The notes beneath the pieces were generated by a model. That model ran no database searches, was not told the origin of the DNA, and saw nothing but the letters and a program-made list of their open reading frames with translations. The position numbers and the translations under genes are program-made. Below, in pieces: positions 16,951 to 25,918 of a stretch of 64,000 bases of DNA. The number at the start of each line of letters is the position of its first letter. The first letter of the stretch is position 1. The stretch lies in contig VHBB01000003.1 in assembly GCA_016872155.1 (NCBI GenBank), positions 62,001 to 126,000 on the forward strand. Direction: 5' to 3'. The stretch comes from Sphingomonadales bacterium (GTDB taxonomy: Bacteria > Bacteroidota > Bacteroidia > Chitinophagales > Chitinophagaceae).

Positions 16951-17963
16951 GCTATGGTATCGGTGGCCTCTTTAAAATAAGCTAACGCACGACGAAGATC
17001 GAGCTGCGGATATTGCCGCTGTAGCGATTGCGCCAACTCGTATTGCTGCCGCAAGAATTGTTGATGTAACTGCGTTTGGGGTTGGCGAGGTCGATGTCGC
17101 ATGGCCATTACCAGTTTTTTGACCTGCTCCGACAGCGATCGGGTTTCGCTGCCAACACAATGCTCTAAAAATTGCTCCATCACATACTGCGTGGCCGCAT
17201 AATTAGGATGCACCAGGTCAATATCATAAAACCGATAATCCCTTAGCACATCTACGACCAATTCGTAAGCAGGAAAATAATAGAATGGGACGGCCTGCTC
17301 CTCGAGTTGTTGGAGCGCTTCGAACAATCGGGCCTTACTACGATTATTCTCTATGGCCCCATCTCGTATATGACGAACCGGGCTAACGGTTACAATAATT
17401 CGCGCCTGGGGACGCGTTGCATAAAAAGCAGTAAAGGCCCCCTTTAACAAAGCGACGATCTCTTCTACGCTCAATAATTCTTTTTGAAACCAGTGGTGCG
17501 GGGCGCGGTGGCAATTAGCGACCGGGTAGCCAAGTGAATGAGCCGCCTTGTCGGCTTGTGCGGTAAGACGGTAGCAAAAAGAAGAACCTAACGTAATGAT
17601 CAACCAATCGGTGCTTTGAATAAAGCCATGCGCCTGCGCTTGCGACAAATTGATGTCTCGAAGACAAGTTTCTTGGCTGCTGTTCGAAAACCGAGAGTGA
17701 TGATCCCAGCTATGCCAGCATTCTTGCCAAAAGAAGAGATCTTTTTCGCTATACAATCTGTTATCCAGATAGGAATGTAGAGAACGACATACCGCATCGG
17801 GGCCAAATAAGATACCGTGCGGATTTTGTAAGACCGGAAACGTAAGCGTATCTAAACCATCTCCTATATGCTCCGTAAAACAAGAACCGATCAGCAAGAT
17901 TCGTTGTCCGTACTCGATGCGGGTTTCGGGGGGTGTAATCGATATGGGTAATTGAAACTGCAT
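16947..17963 (-). CDS. GSCFA domain protein
   Basis: A 338-residue protein with the family-defining motif LIGSCFTEHIGD near residue 30, then NPHGILFGP, LIITLGSSFCYRL and a VSPVRHIRDG segment. The GSCFA family is related to SGNH/GDSL hydrolases: the GSCF serine, the later asparagine-containing NPHG block and the DLVHPN block (Asp and His) fit an esterase-like active site. No signal peptide is evident. Substrate is unknown. The gene follows HMG-CoA lyase after a 3-base gap and is probably cotranscribed with rlmB and the lyase. Confidence 0.85.
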   Translation of the reverse strand: MQFQLPISITPPETRIEYGQRILLIGSCFTEHIGDGLDTLTFPVLQNPHGILFGPDAVCRSLHSYLDNRLYSEKDLFFWQECWHSWDHHSRFSNSSQETCLRDINLSQAQAHGFIQSTDWLIITLGSSFCYRLTAQADKAAHSLGYPVANCHRAPHHWFQKELLSVEEIVALLKGAFTAFYATRPQARIIVTVSPVRHIRDGAIENNRSKARLFEALQQLEEQAVPFYYFPAYELVVDVLRDYRFYDIDLVHPNYAATQYVMEQFLEHCVGSETRSLSEQVKKLVMAMRHRPRQPQTQLHQQFLRQQYELAQSLQRQYPQLDLRRALAYFKEATDTIA

Positions 17964-17966
17964 GTC

Positions 17967-18830
17967 TTAAGAAAATAACTGCTTGGCCATTGCAGAACTA
18001 ATTTTTAATTGCGCGGCATCAATACCGGTCGAATGTCCTTTGTCGGTTAACCATTCTACCAGCTGCTCCATGTTCAGATTACTAACCAGGCTATCGGCCG
18101 CCATCGGACAACCTCCCACTCCGCCCAAGGCGGCATCAAAACGAGTACAGCCTGCCTGCAGACCTGCCTCTACTTTTTCTTTCCATCCCAACGGATTTGC
18201 ATGCAAATGCAATCCGGTCTCTACCTGAGGAAAGGCCTTGCGAAAAGCCGTGGTTAGCTCGTATACCCGATCGGGTGATGCCATGCCCACCGTATCGGCC
18301 AAGGAAAAGACAGAGATACCCAATGGAACCAACCGATCTGCCCATTCCAACACTTCTTCTTGATGATAGGGATCTCCATAGGGATTTCCAAAGGCCATCG
18401 ATAGATAGACGACCAATTGATGGTGTGAGGCACCGCACAACTCTTGAATAGTAGCCACAAGGCTTGCCGCTTCTTCGCGACCGGCGCGGGTGTTTCGTTG
18501 CTGAAAAGTCTCTGAAACAGAAAAAGGAAAACCCAGGTAATGGATCGTGGCATACGACAAGGCTTCACGAGCGCCTCTTTCGTTGGCAACGATTACCAAC
18601 TGCTTTGATCTCGATTCCTGTAGCGGGAGCTGTCTGAGCACATCGGCAGTATCTGCCATTTGCGGAATAGCCTTGGGCGATACAAAACTGCCCAGATCGA
18701 GCGTATCGAATCCCACCGATAATAACGAGCGCAAATAAGCCACTTTTTCTGCAGTAGGTATAGTCCTTGCAAACCCTTGCATCGCATCGCGGGGGCACTC
18801 GATCAGCTTTATGAAAGGGGGCGCACTCAT
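17967..18830 (-). CDS. Hydroxymethylglutaryl-CoA lyase
   Basis: A 287-residue TIM-barrel lyase that splits HMG-CoA into acetoacetate and acetyl-CoA, normally the end of leucine degradation. Visible signatures are the N-terminal IKLIECPRDAMQG, GSFVSPKAIPQMAD, LADTVGMASPD, GLHLHANPLGW with the metal-binding histidines, and the C-terminal catalytic loop GVGGCPMAADS with the active cysteine. The N-terminal segment reads CPRDAMQG where many family members have DPRDGLQ. It overlaps rlmB by 4 bases (ATGA). Acetoacetate could feed the thiolase at 2.3 kb, but that link is inference. Confidence 0.88.
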   Translation of the reverse strand: MSAPPFIKLIECPRDAMQGFARTIPTAEKVAYLRSLLSVGFDTLDLGSFVSPKAIPQMADTADVLRQLPLQESRSKQLVIVANERGAREALSYATIHYLGFPFSVSETFQQRNTRAGREEAASLVATIQELCGASHHQLVVYLSMAFGNPYGDPYHQEEVLEWADRLVPLGISVFSLADTVGMASPDRVYELTTAFRKAFPQVETGLHLHANPLGWKEKVEAGLQAGCTRFDAALGGVGGCPMAADSLVSNLNMEQLVEWLTDKGHSTGIDAAQLKISSAMAKQLFS

Positions 18831-19594
18831 ACCATTCGTTGCTTCATGGCCTCGTATAAGATAATACCGGTTGCGACCGATACATTTAACGACTCAAAAT
18901 CGTTTTGCATAGGAATAGAGAAATTAAGGTCGCATTGCTTTTGCAAAGCCGGATAGATGCCCTTATCCTCACTGCCCAATACGATGGCGATGGGCAAGGT
19001 AAAGTCAACAGCGGCCACCGCGGTGGTAGAGCGCATAACGGCACCCAGCACTTGAATTCCATTTAAATGAAGGTCATCGACCGCCTTGAGTAAAGAAGGT
19101 ACGCGGCAAACCGGGATCTTCTCTAAGGCGCCGGCCGAGGTAAGGATGGCATCTTCTTGCAAGGCCCCCACCCCTTTTTCGGGAATAATGAGCGCATGTA
19201 CTCCGGTGCAATAAGCCGTGCGTGCTATCCCGCCAATGTTTCGAATATCGGTTATGCCATCGAGTATTAAAAATAGAGGGGCTTCGCCGCGCTCTACCGT
19301 CTGAGAGATGATATCTTGAAGCGCGCTGTACTGCACCCTGGATTTTTGTGCGATGCAGCCGCCATGTTCACCCGCATTAAAATTGTTAAGCTTGACCGTG
19401 GGCACATATAAAACAGGAACCCCATTTTCTGAGGCTAGCTTTCGAATAGAAGAAGCGTCGGCGTCTTGCCATTGGGTATCGACATAGATCCGGTCGAGGG
19501 CCGGTCCTTGCTGAAGGGCCTGTAACACGGCTTTGGGTCCAATGACCAATGTGTTTTTCTTGGGGCGGGGAGACGACTTTCTAAATTCCTTCAC
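18827..19594 (-). CDS. rlmB: 23S rRNA (guanosine-2'-O-)-methyltransferase, TrmH/SpoU family
   Basis: A 255-residue SPOUT methyltransferase expected to methylate a conserved 23S rRNA guanosine. The N-terminal substrate-binding domain includes VIGPKAVLQALQQG. The three SPOUT motifs are LDGITDIRNIGGIARTA, VLGSEDKGIYP and SLNVSVATGIILYE, which form the knot and SAM site. The start is GTG at 19594. It lies directly after the metK terminator, so its own promoter or read-through is needed, and it overlaps HMG-CoA lyase by 4 bases. Confidence 0.9.
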   Translation of the reverse strand: MKEFRKSSPRPKKNTLVIGPKAVLQALQQGPALDRIYVDTQWQDADASSIRKLASENGVPVLYVPTVKLNNFNAGEHGGCIAQKSRVQYSALQDIISQTVERGEAPLFLILDGITDIRNIGGIARTAYCTGVHALIIPEKGVGALQEDAILTSAGALEKIPVCRVPSLLKAVDDLHLNGIQVLGAVMRSTTAVAAVDFTLPIAIVLGSEDKGIYPALQKQCDLNFSIPMQNDFESLNVSVATGIILYEAMKQRMV

Positions 19595-19599
19595 GTAGC

Positions 19600-19640
19600 A
19601 AAGAAAAGAAAAAAAAAAGACCCGTCGCTAGCAACGGGTC
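19600..19640 (-). terminator. Rho-independent terminator of metK
   Basis: On the minus strand an inverted repeat (GACCCGT...ACGGGTC, about 10 pairs including one G-U) at 19619-19640 is followed by a long T-rich run. It lies 25 bases after the metK stop and only 6 bases before the rlmB start codon. Confidence 0.85.
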
Positions 19641-19664
19641 CTTACTAAACAAATTCAATGTCGA

Positions 19665-20921
19665 TTATCGCAAGCCGAAAGCTTTTTTAACCTTGGCTAC
19701 GTAATCGAGTTTCTCCCAGGTAAAGAGTTCTACTTTACGTTTTACCTGCTTTCCATTGGGAGCCGTAAACAATTTTTCTACGGTTTGAGGGGTACGTCCC
19801 ATATGGCCATAGGCAGCTGTTTCGGAGTACATGGGGTTGCGCAACTTTAAACGCTGCTCGATAAAATATGGACGCATATCAAAGACGCTTTCTACGATCT
19901 TACCGATCTGTCCGTCGGTCAGATTTACCTTGGCCGTTCCGTAGGTATTGACATTGATGCTCGTGGGCTTGGCCACACCGATCGCGTACGAAACCTGTAC
20001 GAGCACCTCACTGGCCACACCGGCCGCGACCAAGTTCTTGGCAATATGGCGGGTAGCATAGGCAGCCGAGCGGTCAACCTTAGAGGGATCTTTTCCACTA
20101 AAGGCTCCACCTCCGTGCGCACCCTTTCCACCATAGGTATCCACGATGATCTTACGTCCGGTCAAACCCGTGTCTCCATGGGGTCCTCCGATCACGAACT
20201 TACCGGTTGGGTTAATATGATAGTTGATATCGCTATTAAATAACTTAGCGTACTTCTTGTACTTGGCCTTGATGCGAGGAATCAGAATGTTGATCACATC
20301 ATTTTTGATGCGCTGCAACATCTTAGTCTCCTGATCAAAATCATCATGTTGTGTAGAGATAACAATGGCATCGATACGAATGGGCTGATTATTGTCGTCG
20401 TACTCGAGTGTAACCTGACTTTTGGCATCGGGTCGCAGGTAAGGCATCTTAGAGTTCTTCTCTCTGCGAATGGCTGCCAGTTCTATGAGTAAGTTATGGG
20501 CCAGATCGAGGGCAAGTGGCATGTAATGCTCTGTTTCGTTGGTGGCGTAACCGAACATCATACCTTGGTCACCGGCGCCCTGTTCTTCTTTTTTCTTTTT
20601 ATCGACGCCCTGGTTAATGTCGGCCGATTGTTCGTGTATGGCCGATAAGACGCCACAGCTGCTGGCTTCGAACATATATTCGCTCTTGGTATATCCGATC
20701 TTACGGATCACATTACGAGCGATCTCTTGTACGTCTAGATAGGCACTTGACTTTACTTCGCCGGCCAATACCACCTGTCCGGTGGTCACCAATGTTTCAC
20801 AAGCAACTTTTGATTGCGGATCGAAAGCAAGAAAATTATCAATAAGGGCATCAGAGATCTGATCGGCCACTTTATCGGGGTGTCCTTCACTAACAGACTC
20901 CGATGTAAACAAATAAGGCAT
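19665..20921 (-). CDS. metK: S-adenosylmethionine synthetase
   Basis: A 418-residue cytoplasmic enzyme that makes S-adenosylmethionine from methionine and ATP. Signature motifs are [13 protein letters not shown] near the N terminus, the hexapeptide-type [12 protein letters not shown], and [20 protein letters not shown]. Length is normal for the Bacteroidota form. It has a TAnnTTTG promoter box with a short leader of about 20 nucleotides and its own strong terminator, so it appears monocistronic. Confidence 0.98.
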   Translation of the reverse strand: MPYLFTSESVSEGHPDKVADQISDALIDNFLAFDPQSKVACETLVTTGQVVLAGEVKSSAYLDVQEIARNVIRKIGYTKSEYMFEASSCGVLSAIHEQSADINQGVDKKKKEEQGAGDQGMMFGYATNETEHYMPLALDLAHNLLIELAAIRREKNSKMPYLRPDAKSQVTLEYDDNNQPIRIDAIVISTQHDDFDQETKMLQRIKNDVINILIPRIKAKYKKYAKLFNSDINYHINPTGKFVIGGPHGDTGLTGRKIIVDTYGGKGAHGGGAFSGKDPSKVDRSAAYATRHIAKNLVAAGVASEVLVQVSYAIGVAKPTSINVNTYGTAKVNLTDGQIGKIVESVFDMRPYFIEQRLKLRNPMYSETAAYGHMGRTPQTVEKLFTAPNGKQVKRKVELFTWEKLDYVAKVKKAFGLR

Positions 20922-20947
20922 GATTAACAGGTTTAGAATTAGGCTTA

Positions 20948-20955
20948 CAAAGATA
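20948..20955 (-). promoter_or_regulatory. Putative -7 box (TATCTTTG) for metK
   Basis: Exact TAnnTTTG 26 bases before the metK ATG. The implied leader is too short for a SAM riboswitch. No TTG at -33 was seen. Confidence 0.45.
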
Positions 20956-20992
20956 GGAGTAGCCCGCTATAAAAAAAGAATAGCCGTCTTAT

Positions 20993-22450
20993 TTATAACT
21001 TGGAATAGACGACCCGCAAACGAAGCCTTTTGGCCGGGTTAATAAAGTTGCCCCCGGCAATAACGATACGGCCGTATCCCACCTGATCGGAGATGGCTAA
21101 AAGACTCACCCTTCTAAATTGCGATGAATACGCATAGGTCCTAAGGGGGGCTTGTATGCGAAGGGTAAAGTTTGAGGAATCGTTGGTAACGATACGCTGC
21201 ACATAGCGCGTGATATCGAATTTATAAGAACTATCCCTTAACAATAATCCTCCAAAGCGGGCATAATCGTAACTAAAGGAACTAAAATTATCCCTTGGGC
21301 TCATGTCAAAGTCAAAGAGTCTGGCTGTATCTCCACGGGCATTGATGCGATCGAGAAACAGGGCCTTCGGAAAGAAGAAGTATGCGTTTTGTTGCGTTTC
21401 GAGGGGCGTTACGAGCAGCTCGGCCCGATGAATGACAGCATTTTGCAAGGTATCAAGCCCTGGAATCCGAATGGTCGCATACGACCCGGGACTTGACTGC
21501 AAAAAGACTTTATCGTCACTGGTTTGGTTATTGGCCAGGTACTGCGCCTGCGTGCCACCTGGGGTTCTTCTTACCAAGTTGGCCTGTCCACCCCTAGAGT
21601 GATAAAATTCGGTGAACGTAGTATCGATGGTTCCATTTTTTTGAACCCGGTAATAGACGATCAACTTGGTCTTGTTATCGGATGGAGAAAAGTAAGTTAA
21701 GGCATTGCCATTGTTATCGGCTTTAATGGCGAGTCCGCGAAATAAAGCAAGGAATGCTGAATCGCTTCTATAACCACCATTGGCGGTCGTGGTGGTATCG
21801 TAGTTGGCAAAGCGAGTCCCCAATTGTGAATTGATCGGTATTCGAATAACACCGGATAGCTTCAAGGTATCTCTTCTGCGTATAAAAGAAACGCTATCGC
21901 CGAGTTGCTTCATTCGATAGGTCTTAGAACCCAGCTCGGTGCCCACGGTCGTAAAATTGGGATGATCGTACCGGTACAAAGAAGTATCACTAAAGCCAGC
22001 CCGCTGATCGATCTCGTAGACCCGAAGGGTTTGAAAACTGGTGCTATCCCCATAGTACCCACGATACGATAAGGACAAGATGACCGAATCGATGGCTACT
22101 ATCGAATCCTTTCTGTAAAAAGGATAGAACATGCCTGTTAACGGAAGAATATTAAAGTAGGCGTCCGCATGGGTCTTTCCAAACTCTCTGTCGTCATCGA
22201 TATGACCCAAAGCCAGATCGTCTGAATAAAAGACTTTGTTAGAATCGTTGAACAAGAAATTATCGGTCTGTGTCTCTAAAAAGGTCTGAAAGGTGCGGAT
22301 ATTGTCTATTGCAGGAAGCACATCACCTCCGAGTTCGGTGGGATCGTTGATCTTGGTACATCCGACAACACCCAACAAAAGAGCAACTATGGCAAAAGGC
22401 CATAAAAAATTTTTGTTCCTGCGCAAAGAAAATGGAGAAAGCATTCGCAT
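20993..22450 (-). CDS. DUF4270 domain lipoprotein
   Basis: A 485-residue secreted protein with a lipoprotein signal: basic N terminus, hydrophobic stretch and lipobox ending GVVGC (Cys31). The mature part begins with the DUF4270-typical TELGGDVLPAIDN segment and is rich in beta-strand and aromatic residues, as expected for a surface lipoprotein. Its function is not established. The ATG overlaps the stop of the glycogen-synthase-like gene by one base (TAATG), a neighbourhood that I recall as recurrent in Bacteroidota, where pantothenate genes often lie nearby; they are not in this window. Confidence 0.85.
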   Translation of the reverse strand: MRMLSPFSLRRNKNFLWPFAIVALLLGVVGCTKINDPTELGGDVLPAIDNIRTFQTFLETQTDNFLFNDSNKVFYSDDLALGHIDDDREFGKTHADAYFNILPLTGMFYPFYRKDSIVAIDSVILSLSYRGYYGDSTSFQTLRVYEIDQRAGFSDTSLYRYDHPNFTTVGTELGSKTYRMKQLGDSVSFIRRRDTLKLSGVIRIPINSQLGTRFANYDTTTTANGGYRSDSAFLALFRGLAIKADNNGNALTYFSPSDNKTKLIVYYRVQKNGTIDTTFTEFYHSRGGQANLVRRTPGGTQAQYLANNQTSDDKVFLQSSPGSYATIRIPGLDTLQNAVIHRAELLVTPLETQQNAYFFFPKALFLDRINARGDTARLFDFDMSPRDNFSSFSYDYARFGGLLLRDSSYKFDITRYVQRIVTNDSSNFTLRIQAPLRTYAYSSQFRRVSLLAISDQVGYGRIVIAGGNFINPAKRLRLRVVYSKL

Positions 22451-23265
22451 TACTTCGACGCAAGGTCGTTATAGAGTTGTAAATAGTCTGTTAAATCGCC
22501 TTCAGGTTGAAAGGGAAGTGTCTTTTTGCCTTTTACCTTGGCGAACTCATCGGCTAATTTCTTATCGATCTTCTCTGCTCCAAATGTAATGGCATCGGCA
22601 TAACTGGCCGCCCCTCTAAAAAGTGAAGTATTAGTGCCCTCTTTAAAAAGCTCCAGGTCCTTTTCTTTTAAACTGGCATGAATGAGTGCCTTTTTAATAA
22701 AACTCGAGCCGAGTTTTTCTTTGAAGGTATTCGTTCCGATGGTGTAGATAATCTTGCTATGCGCAAAGACCGGTTCTTTTCTATACAAGGTTTTGAGATA
22801 GGCCGGAATTAATGAGGTCATCCAACCACTACAATGGATAACATCGGGAGGCCAGCCAAATTTTTTGACGGTCTCTAAGGCTCCTTTACAAAAGAAAACG
22901 GTTCGCAGGTCGTTATCGTCGAACCATTTTTCGTTTTCGTCATGAAAGACGAACTTGCGTCGAAATAGCTCTTCGTTATCTAAGAAGTAAACCTGTAAAC
23001 GGGCGCTGGGCAAAGAAGCCACTTTGATCTGCAGGGGCATGTCGTCGTTATCGACCGATACGTTGATACCCGAAAGCCGAACCACTTCGTGCAGTCGGTG
23101 TCTTCTTTCGTTGATAACCCCGAACCGGGGCATAATGCAACGAACCTCAAAGTTGTTCTCGTTTGCCTTGATGGCCAGTTTGTTGACGATCTCAGAGAAC
23201 TCGGTGAGTTCGAGATACGGTGACATTTCGTTGGCAATGAACAGGATACGCTTTTTCGGTGCCAT
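22450..23265 (-). CDS. Short glycogen/starch synthase-like protein (GT5 N-terminal domain only)
   Basis: A 271-residue protein resembling only the N-terminal half of GT5 glycogen synthase. It starts KRILFIANEMSPYLEL and contains PDVIHCSGWMTSLIPAYLKT, like the DVVHAHDW segment of true synthases. The ADP-glucose-binding KTGGL motif is replaced by ELTEF (residues 19-23) and there is no second Rossmann domain, so classical synthase activity is unlikely. It has a good promoter and is translationally coupled to the DUF4270 lipoprotein. A regulatory or binding role is possible; the name should not be read as a proven enzyme. Confidence 0.75.
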   Translation of the reverse strand: MAPKKRILFIANEMSPYLELTEFSEIVNKLAIKANENNFEVRCIMPRFGVINERRHRLHEVVRLSGINVSVDNDDMPLQIKVASLPSARLQVYFLDNEELFRRKFVFHDENEKWFDDNDLRTVFFCKGALETVKKFGWPPDVIHCSGWMTSLIPAYLKTLYRKEPVFAHSKIIYTIGTNTFKEKLGSSFIKKALIHASLKEKDLELFKEGTNTSLFRGAASYADAITFGAEKIDKKLADEFAKVKGKKTLPFQPEGDLTDYLQLYNDLASK

Positions 23266-23273
23266 AGGGGCTG

Positions 23274-23281
23274 CAAAGTTA
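23274..23281 (-). promoter_or_regulatory. Promoter of the GT5-like gene (TAACTTTG, with TTG at 23302-23304)
   Basis: Both boxes are present with a 20-base spacer. The -7 box ends 8 bases before the ATG, so the mRNA leader would be only a few nucleotides. Confidence 0.6.
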
Positions 23282-23311
23282 ACAAATTAGGGCCATCTGT
23301 ACAATTTAACC

Positions 23312-24310
23312 ATGGAAATGTCTAAGCGCCTCAAAATCACAATACAATATATTTTTTTCTTAGCCCTGGGGGTGTTTTTCACCTGGCTCTCGGTCAAGAA
23401 TCTCAACCAAGAGAACCGGCAGCAGATCCAACAGGCCCTTTCGAGCTCTAGACAGTGGCTGATCGTACCTGTCTTTTTAATGTTGGTCTTTAGTCATTAT
23501 TTGCGGGCCCTTCGTTGGCGGCTACTGCTACAGCCCCTGGGTCATCGCCCCTCGATTGTCAATACTTTTTTGACCGTGCTCATGGGCTATCTAATCAACT
23601 TAGGGGTGCCTCGCTTAGGGGAACTCGCCAAATGCACGTTGCTGGCTCGCTACGAAAAGATACCCGCAGAACAGCTGGTCGGCACTATTATAACGGAGCG
23701 GCTTATTGACGCGGTTAGCCTGGTGCTTGTATTTGCACTGACCCTTGGTCTGCAACCCAGTTTATATGGCCAATTGCTCATTACCTTTTTTCCGAATTCG
23801 GCCTCCACGGCCGGAGGGTCTTCTTCGGGTACCTTATTTTTAGTAGTGGTGGCGGTGGGGTCGCTTTTCGTTGCTTACTGGGTAGGTATCAAAAAAAGAA
23901 AGCTCGTTGAGCTACAGCAATTAATTAGCACGTTGTTGCGCCGCGTTTACGCAGGTGTATCTTCTATCGCTGCGTTGCAACAGCGAGGATCTTTTATACT
24001 ACTTAGTATTAGCATATGGGCCTTGTACCTGCTGGCTGGCTACATCGGATTTTTTGCGTTTAAAGAGACCGCCAACTTTGGTTTACCAGCGGCACTGACC
24101 ATCTTGTCGGCCGGTAGCATCGGTATGATCGCCTCTCCGGGTGGAATTGGCGCTTACGCTTTTCTCTTGGAGAAGTCCATGCAATTATACGGACTACCCT
24201 ATCCTATTGCATTGGCCTTTGGCTGGTTGCTTTGGCTGGCACAAACAAGCGTCACCATCTTGTCCGGATTTGTAAGCTTTATCGTGTTACCCCTTTACAA
24301 TAAAAAGTAG
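23312..24310 (+). CDS. Flippase-like integral membrane protein (lysylphosphatidylglycerol synthase TM family)
   Basis: A 332-residue protein with about eight hydrophobic segments and no soluble synthase domain. Family motifs are HYLRALRWRLLLQPLGHRPS, LGVPRLGELAKCTLLARYE, the ERLIDA segment and the C-terminal SPGGIGAYAFLLE. Members of this UPF0104-type family are proposed lipid transporters; the substrate here is unknown. An alternative ATG lies two codons downstream. It is divergent from the GT5-like gene across a 46-base spacer. Confidence 0.88.
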   Translation: MEMSKRLKITIQYIFFLALGVFFTWLSVKNLNQENRQQIQQALSSSRQWLIVPVFLMLVFSHYLRALRWRLLLQPLGHRPSIVNTFLTVLMGYLINLGVPRLGELAKCTLLARYEKIPAEQLVGTIITERLIDAVSLVLVFALTLGLQPSLYGQLLITFFPNSASTAGGSSSGTLFLVVVAVGSLFVAYWVGIKKRKLVELQQLISTLLRRVYAGVSSIAALQQRGSFILLSISIWALYLLAGYIGFFAFKETANFGLPAALTILSAGSIGMIASPGGIGAYAFLLEKSMQLYGLPYPIALAFGWLLWLAQTSVTILSGFVSFIVLPLYNKK

Positions 24311-24383
24311 AAGTCTCGAACTACTGCGCTTTACATAGATATCAGCAGAAATAAAATAACTTTACCGACTCAACTTTTACCCC

Positions 24384-25907
24384 ATGAATTTTTCTTCGTT
24401 GATTCCCGACACGCGTGTTGCACCGGCTCTTTGCACGGGCACAAAATGGATACAGGGCACCGGCTCTTCGATCGTCTCCTTCTCTCCTGCAGATGGAAAT
24501 AAAATCGGAGAGGTCAAGAGCGCCTCGCGAAGTGAGTACGATGCCGTAATCAAAAAAGCAGAACAAGCTTTTGCTACCTGGCGATTGAAGCCGGCGCCTC
24601 AGCGCGGTGAGATCGTTCGACAAATGGGCGAAGCCTTTCGACAACACAAGGCAGCCTTGGGCGAGCTAGTATCTTACGAAATGGGAAAAAGTTTACAAGA
24701 GGGTTTGGGAGAGGTGCAAGAAATGATCGACATATGCGATTTTGCCGTGGGGCTCTCGCGACAACTCTATGGACTTACCATGCACAGCGAAAGACCCGGT
24801 CATCGCATGTACGAACAGTACCATCCCCTGGGAGTCGTAGGTATTATATCGGCTTTTAATTTTCCGACCGCCGTATGGAGTTGGAATGCGATGATAGCCT
24901 TAGTATGTGGTGATGTCTGCGTATGGAAACCTTCGGAGAAAACTCCTTTTTGTGCCATTGCCTGCCACACTATAATTGCATCGGTGCTTGCCAACAACAA
25001 GATCGACGAGGGCGTCTGTAACCTGGTCATTGGAGGACGCGAGGTGGGTGAATGGCTGGCGGCCGACACAAAAGTTCCGCTGATCTCTGCTACCGGCTCT
25101 ACAGCCATGGGAAAAAAGGTGGCTGCCGTAGTGGGACAACGATTGGGCAGAACCCTGCTTGAGTTAGGAGGAAACAATGCGATCATCATTACCCCAAATG
25201 CTGACCTCGATATTGCCATTCGAGGAGCCGTGTTTGGAGCGGTAGGCACAGCCGGACAACGTTGCACGACCACCCGTCGACTCATTATTCACGAGTCGCT
25301 CTACGAGACCGTAAAACAAAAACTCAAAACTGCGTACGGACAACTGCGAATCGGTAATCCCCTCGATCAAGAAAATCACGTGGGGCCGCTCATCGATACC
25401 GATGCGGTAAAACGATATAGTGACACCATTGCCTCTTGCCGAAAAGAAGGAGGTCAATTTGTAGTAGAGGGCGAAGTGCTGACCGGAAAAGGATTCGAGA
25501 GTGGCTGCTACGTAAGACCTTGTATTGCCGAGGCAAAACCACAGTATCAAATTGTTCAAGAAGAAACATTTGCCCCCATTTTGTACCTGCTCTCTTACCA
25601 GACCTTAGACGAAGCTATCGCCATTCAAAATGGCGTACCCCAAGGGCTCTCCTCTTCTATCATGACACTCAACATGCGCGAGGCCGAGCAATTTCTTTCT
25701 GCCCAAGGAAGCGACTGCGGCATTGCCAATGTAAATATCGGTACCAGTGGTGCCGAGATCGGCGGTGCTTTCGGTGGCGAGAAAGAAACCGGGGGTGGTC
25801 GCGAAAGCGGAAGCGATTCTTGGAAGGCCTACATGCGAAGGCAAACCAATACCATCAACTTTAACCAATCACTACCGCTTGCACAGGGTATAAAATTTGA
25901 CATTTAA
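24384..25907 (+). CDS. Aldehyde dehydrogenase, ALDH7 (alpha-aminoadipic semialdehyde dehydrogenase-like)
   Basis: A 507-residue NAD(P)-dependent aldehyde dehydrogenase. Catalytic Cys294 lies in TAGQRCTTTRRL, the general base Glu260 in LLELGGNNA, and Asn160 in ISAFNFPTAVW. The ELGGNNAII and GQRCTTTRR sequences are typical of the ALDH7/antiquitin group, which oxidises alpha-aminoadipate semialdehyde in lysine catabolism; no other lysine-degradation gene is seen nearby. The C-terminal GGAFGGEKETGGGRESGSD also fits ALDH7. It stands alone, followed 11 bases later by the subtilase gene, with which it may be cotranscribed. Confidence 0.9.
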   Translation: MNFSSLIPDTRVAPALCTGTKWIQGTGSSIVSFSPADGNKIGEVKSASRSEYDAVIKKAEQAFATWRLKPAPQRGEIVRQMGEAFRQHKAALGELVSYEMGKSLQEGLGEVQEMIDICDFAVGLSRQLYGLTMHSERPGHRMYEQYHPLGVVGIISAFNFPTAVWSWNAMIALVCGDVCVWKPSEKTPFCAIACHTIIASVLANNKIDEGVCNLVIGGREVGEWLAADTKVPLISATGSTAMGKKVAAVVGQRLGRTLLELGGNNAIIITPNADLDIAIRGAVFGAVGTAGQRCTTTRRLIIHESLYETVKQKLKTAYGQLRIGNPLDQENHVGPLIDTDAVKRYSDTIASCRKEGGQFVVEGEVLTGKGFESGCYVRPCIAEAKPQYQIVQEETFAPILYLLSYQTLDEAIAIQNGVPQGLSSSIMTLNMREAEQFLSAQGSDCGIANVNIGTSGAEIGGAFGGEKETGGGRESGSDSWKAYMRRQTNTINFNQSLPLAQGIKFDI

Positions 25908-25918
25908 TAAACCGCACT

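Noticed and set aside
20922-20992. SAM riboswitch upstream of metK
   Set aside because: The likely leader is only about 20 nucleotides and no conserved riboswitch pairing was found.
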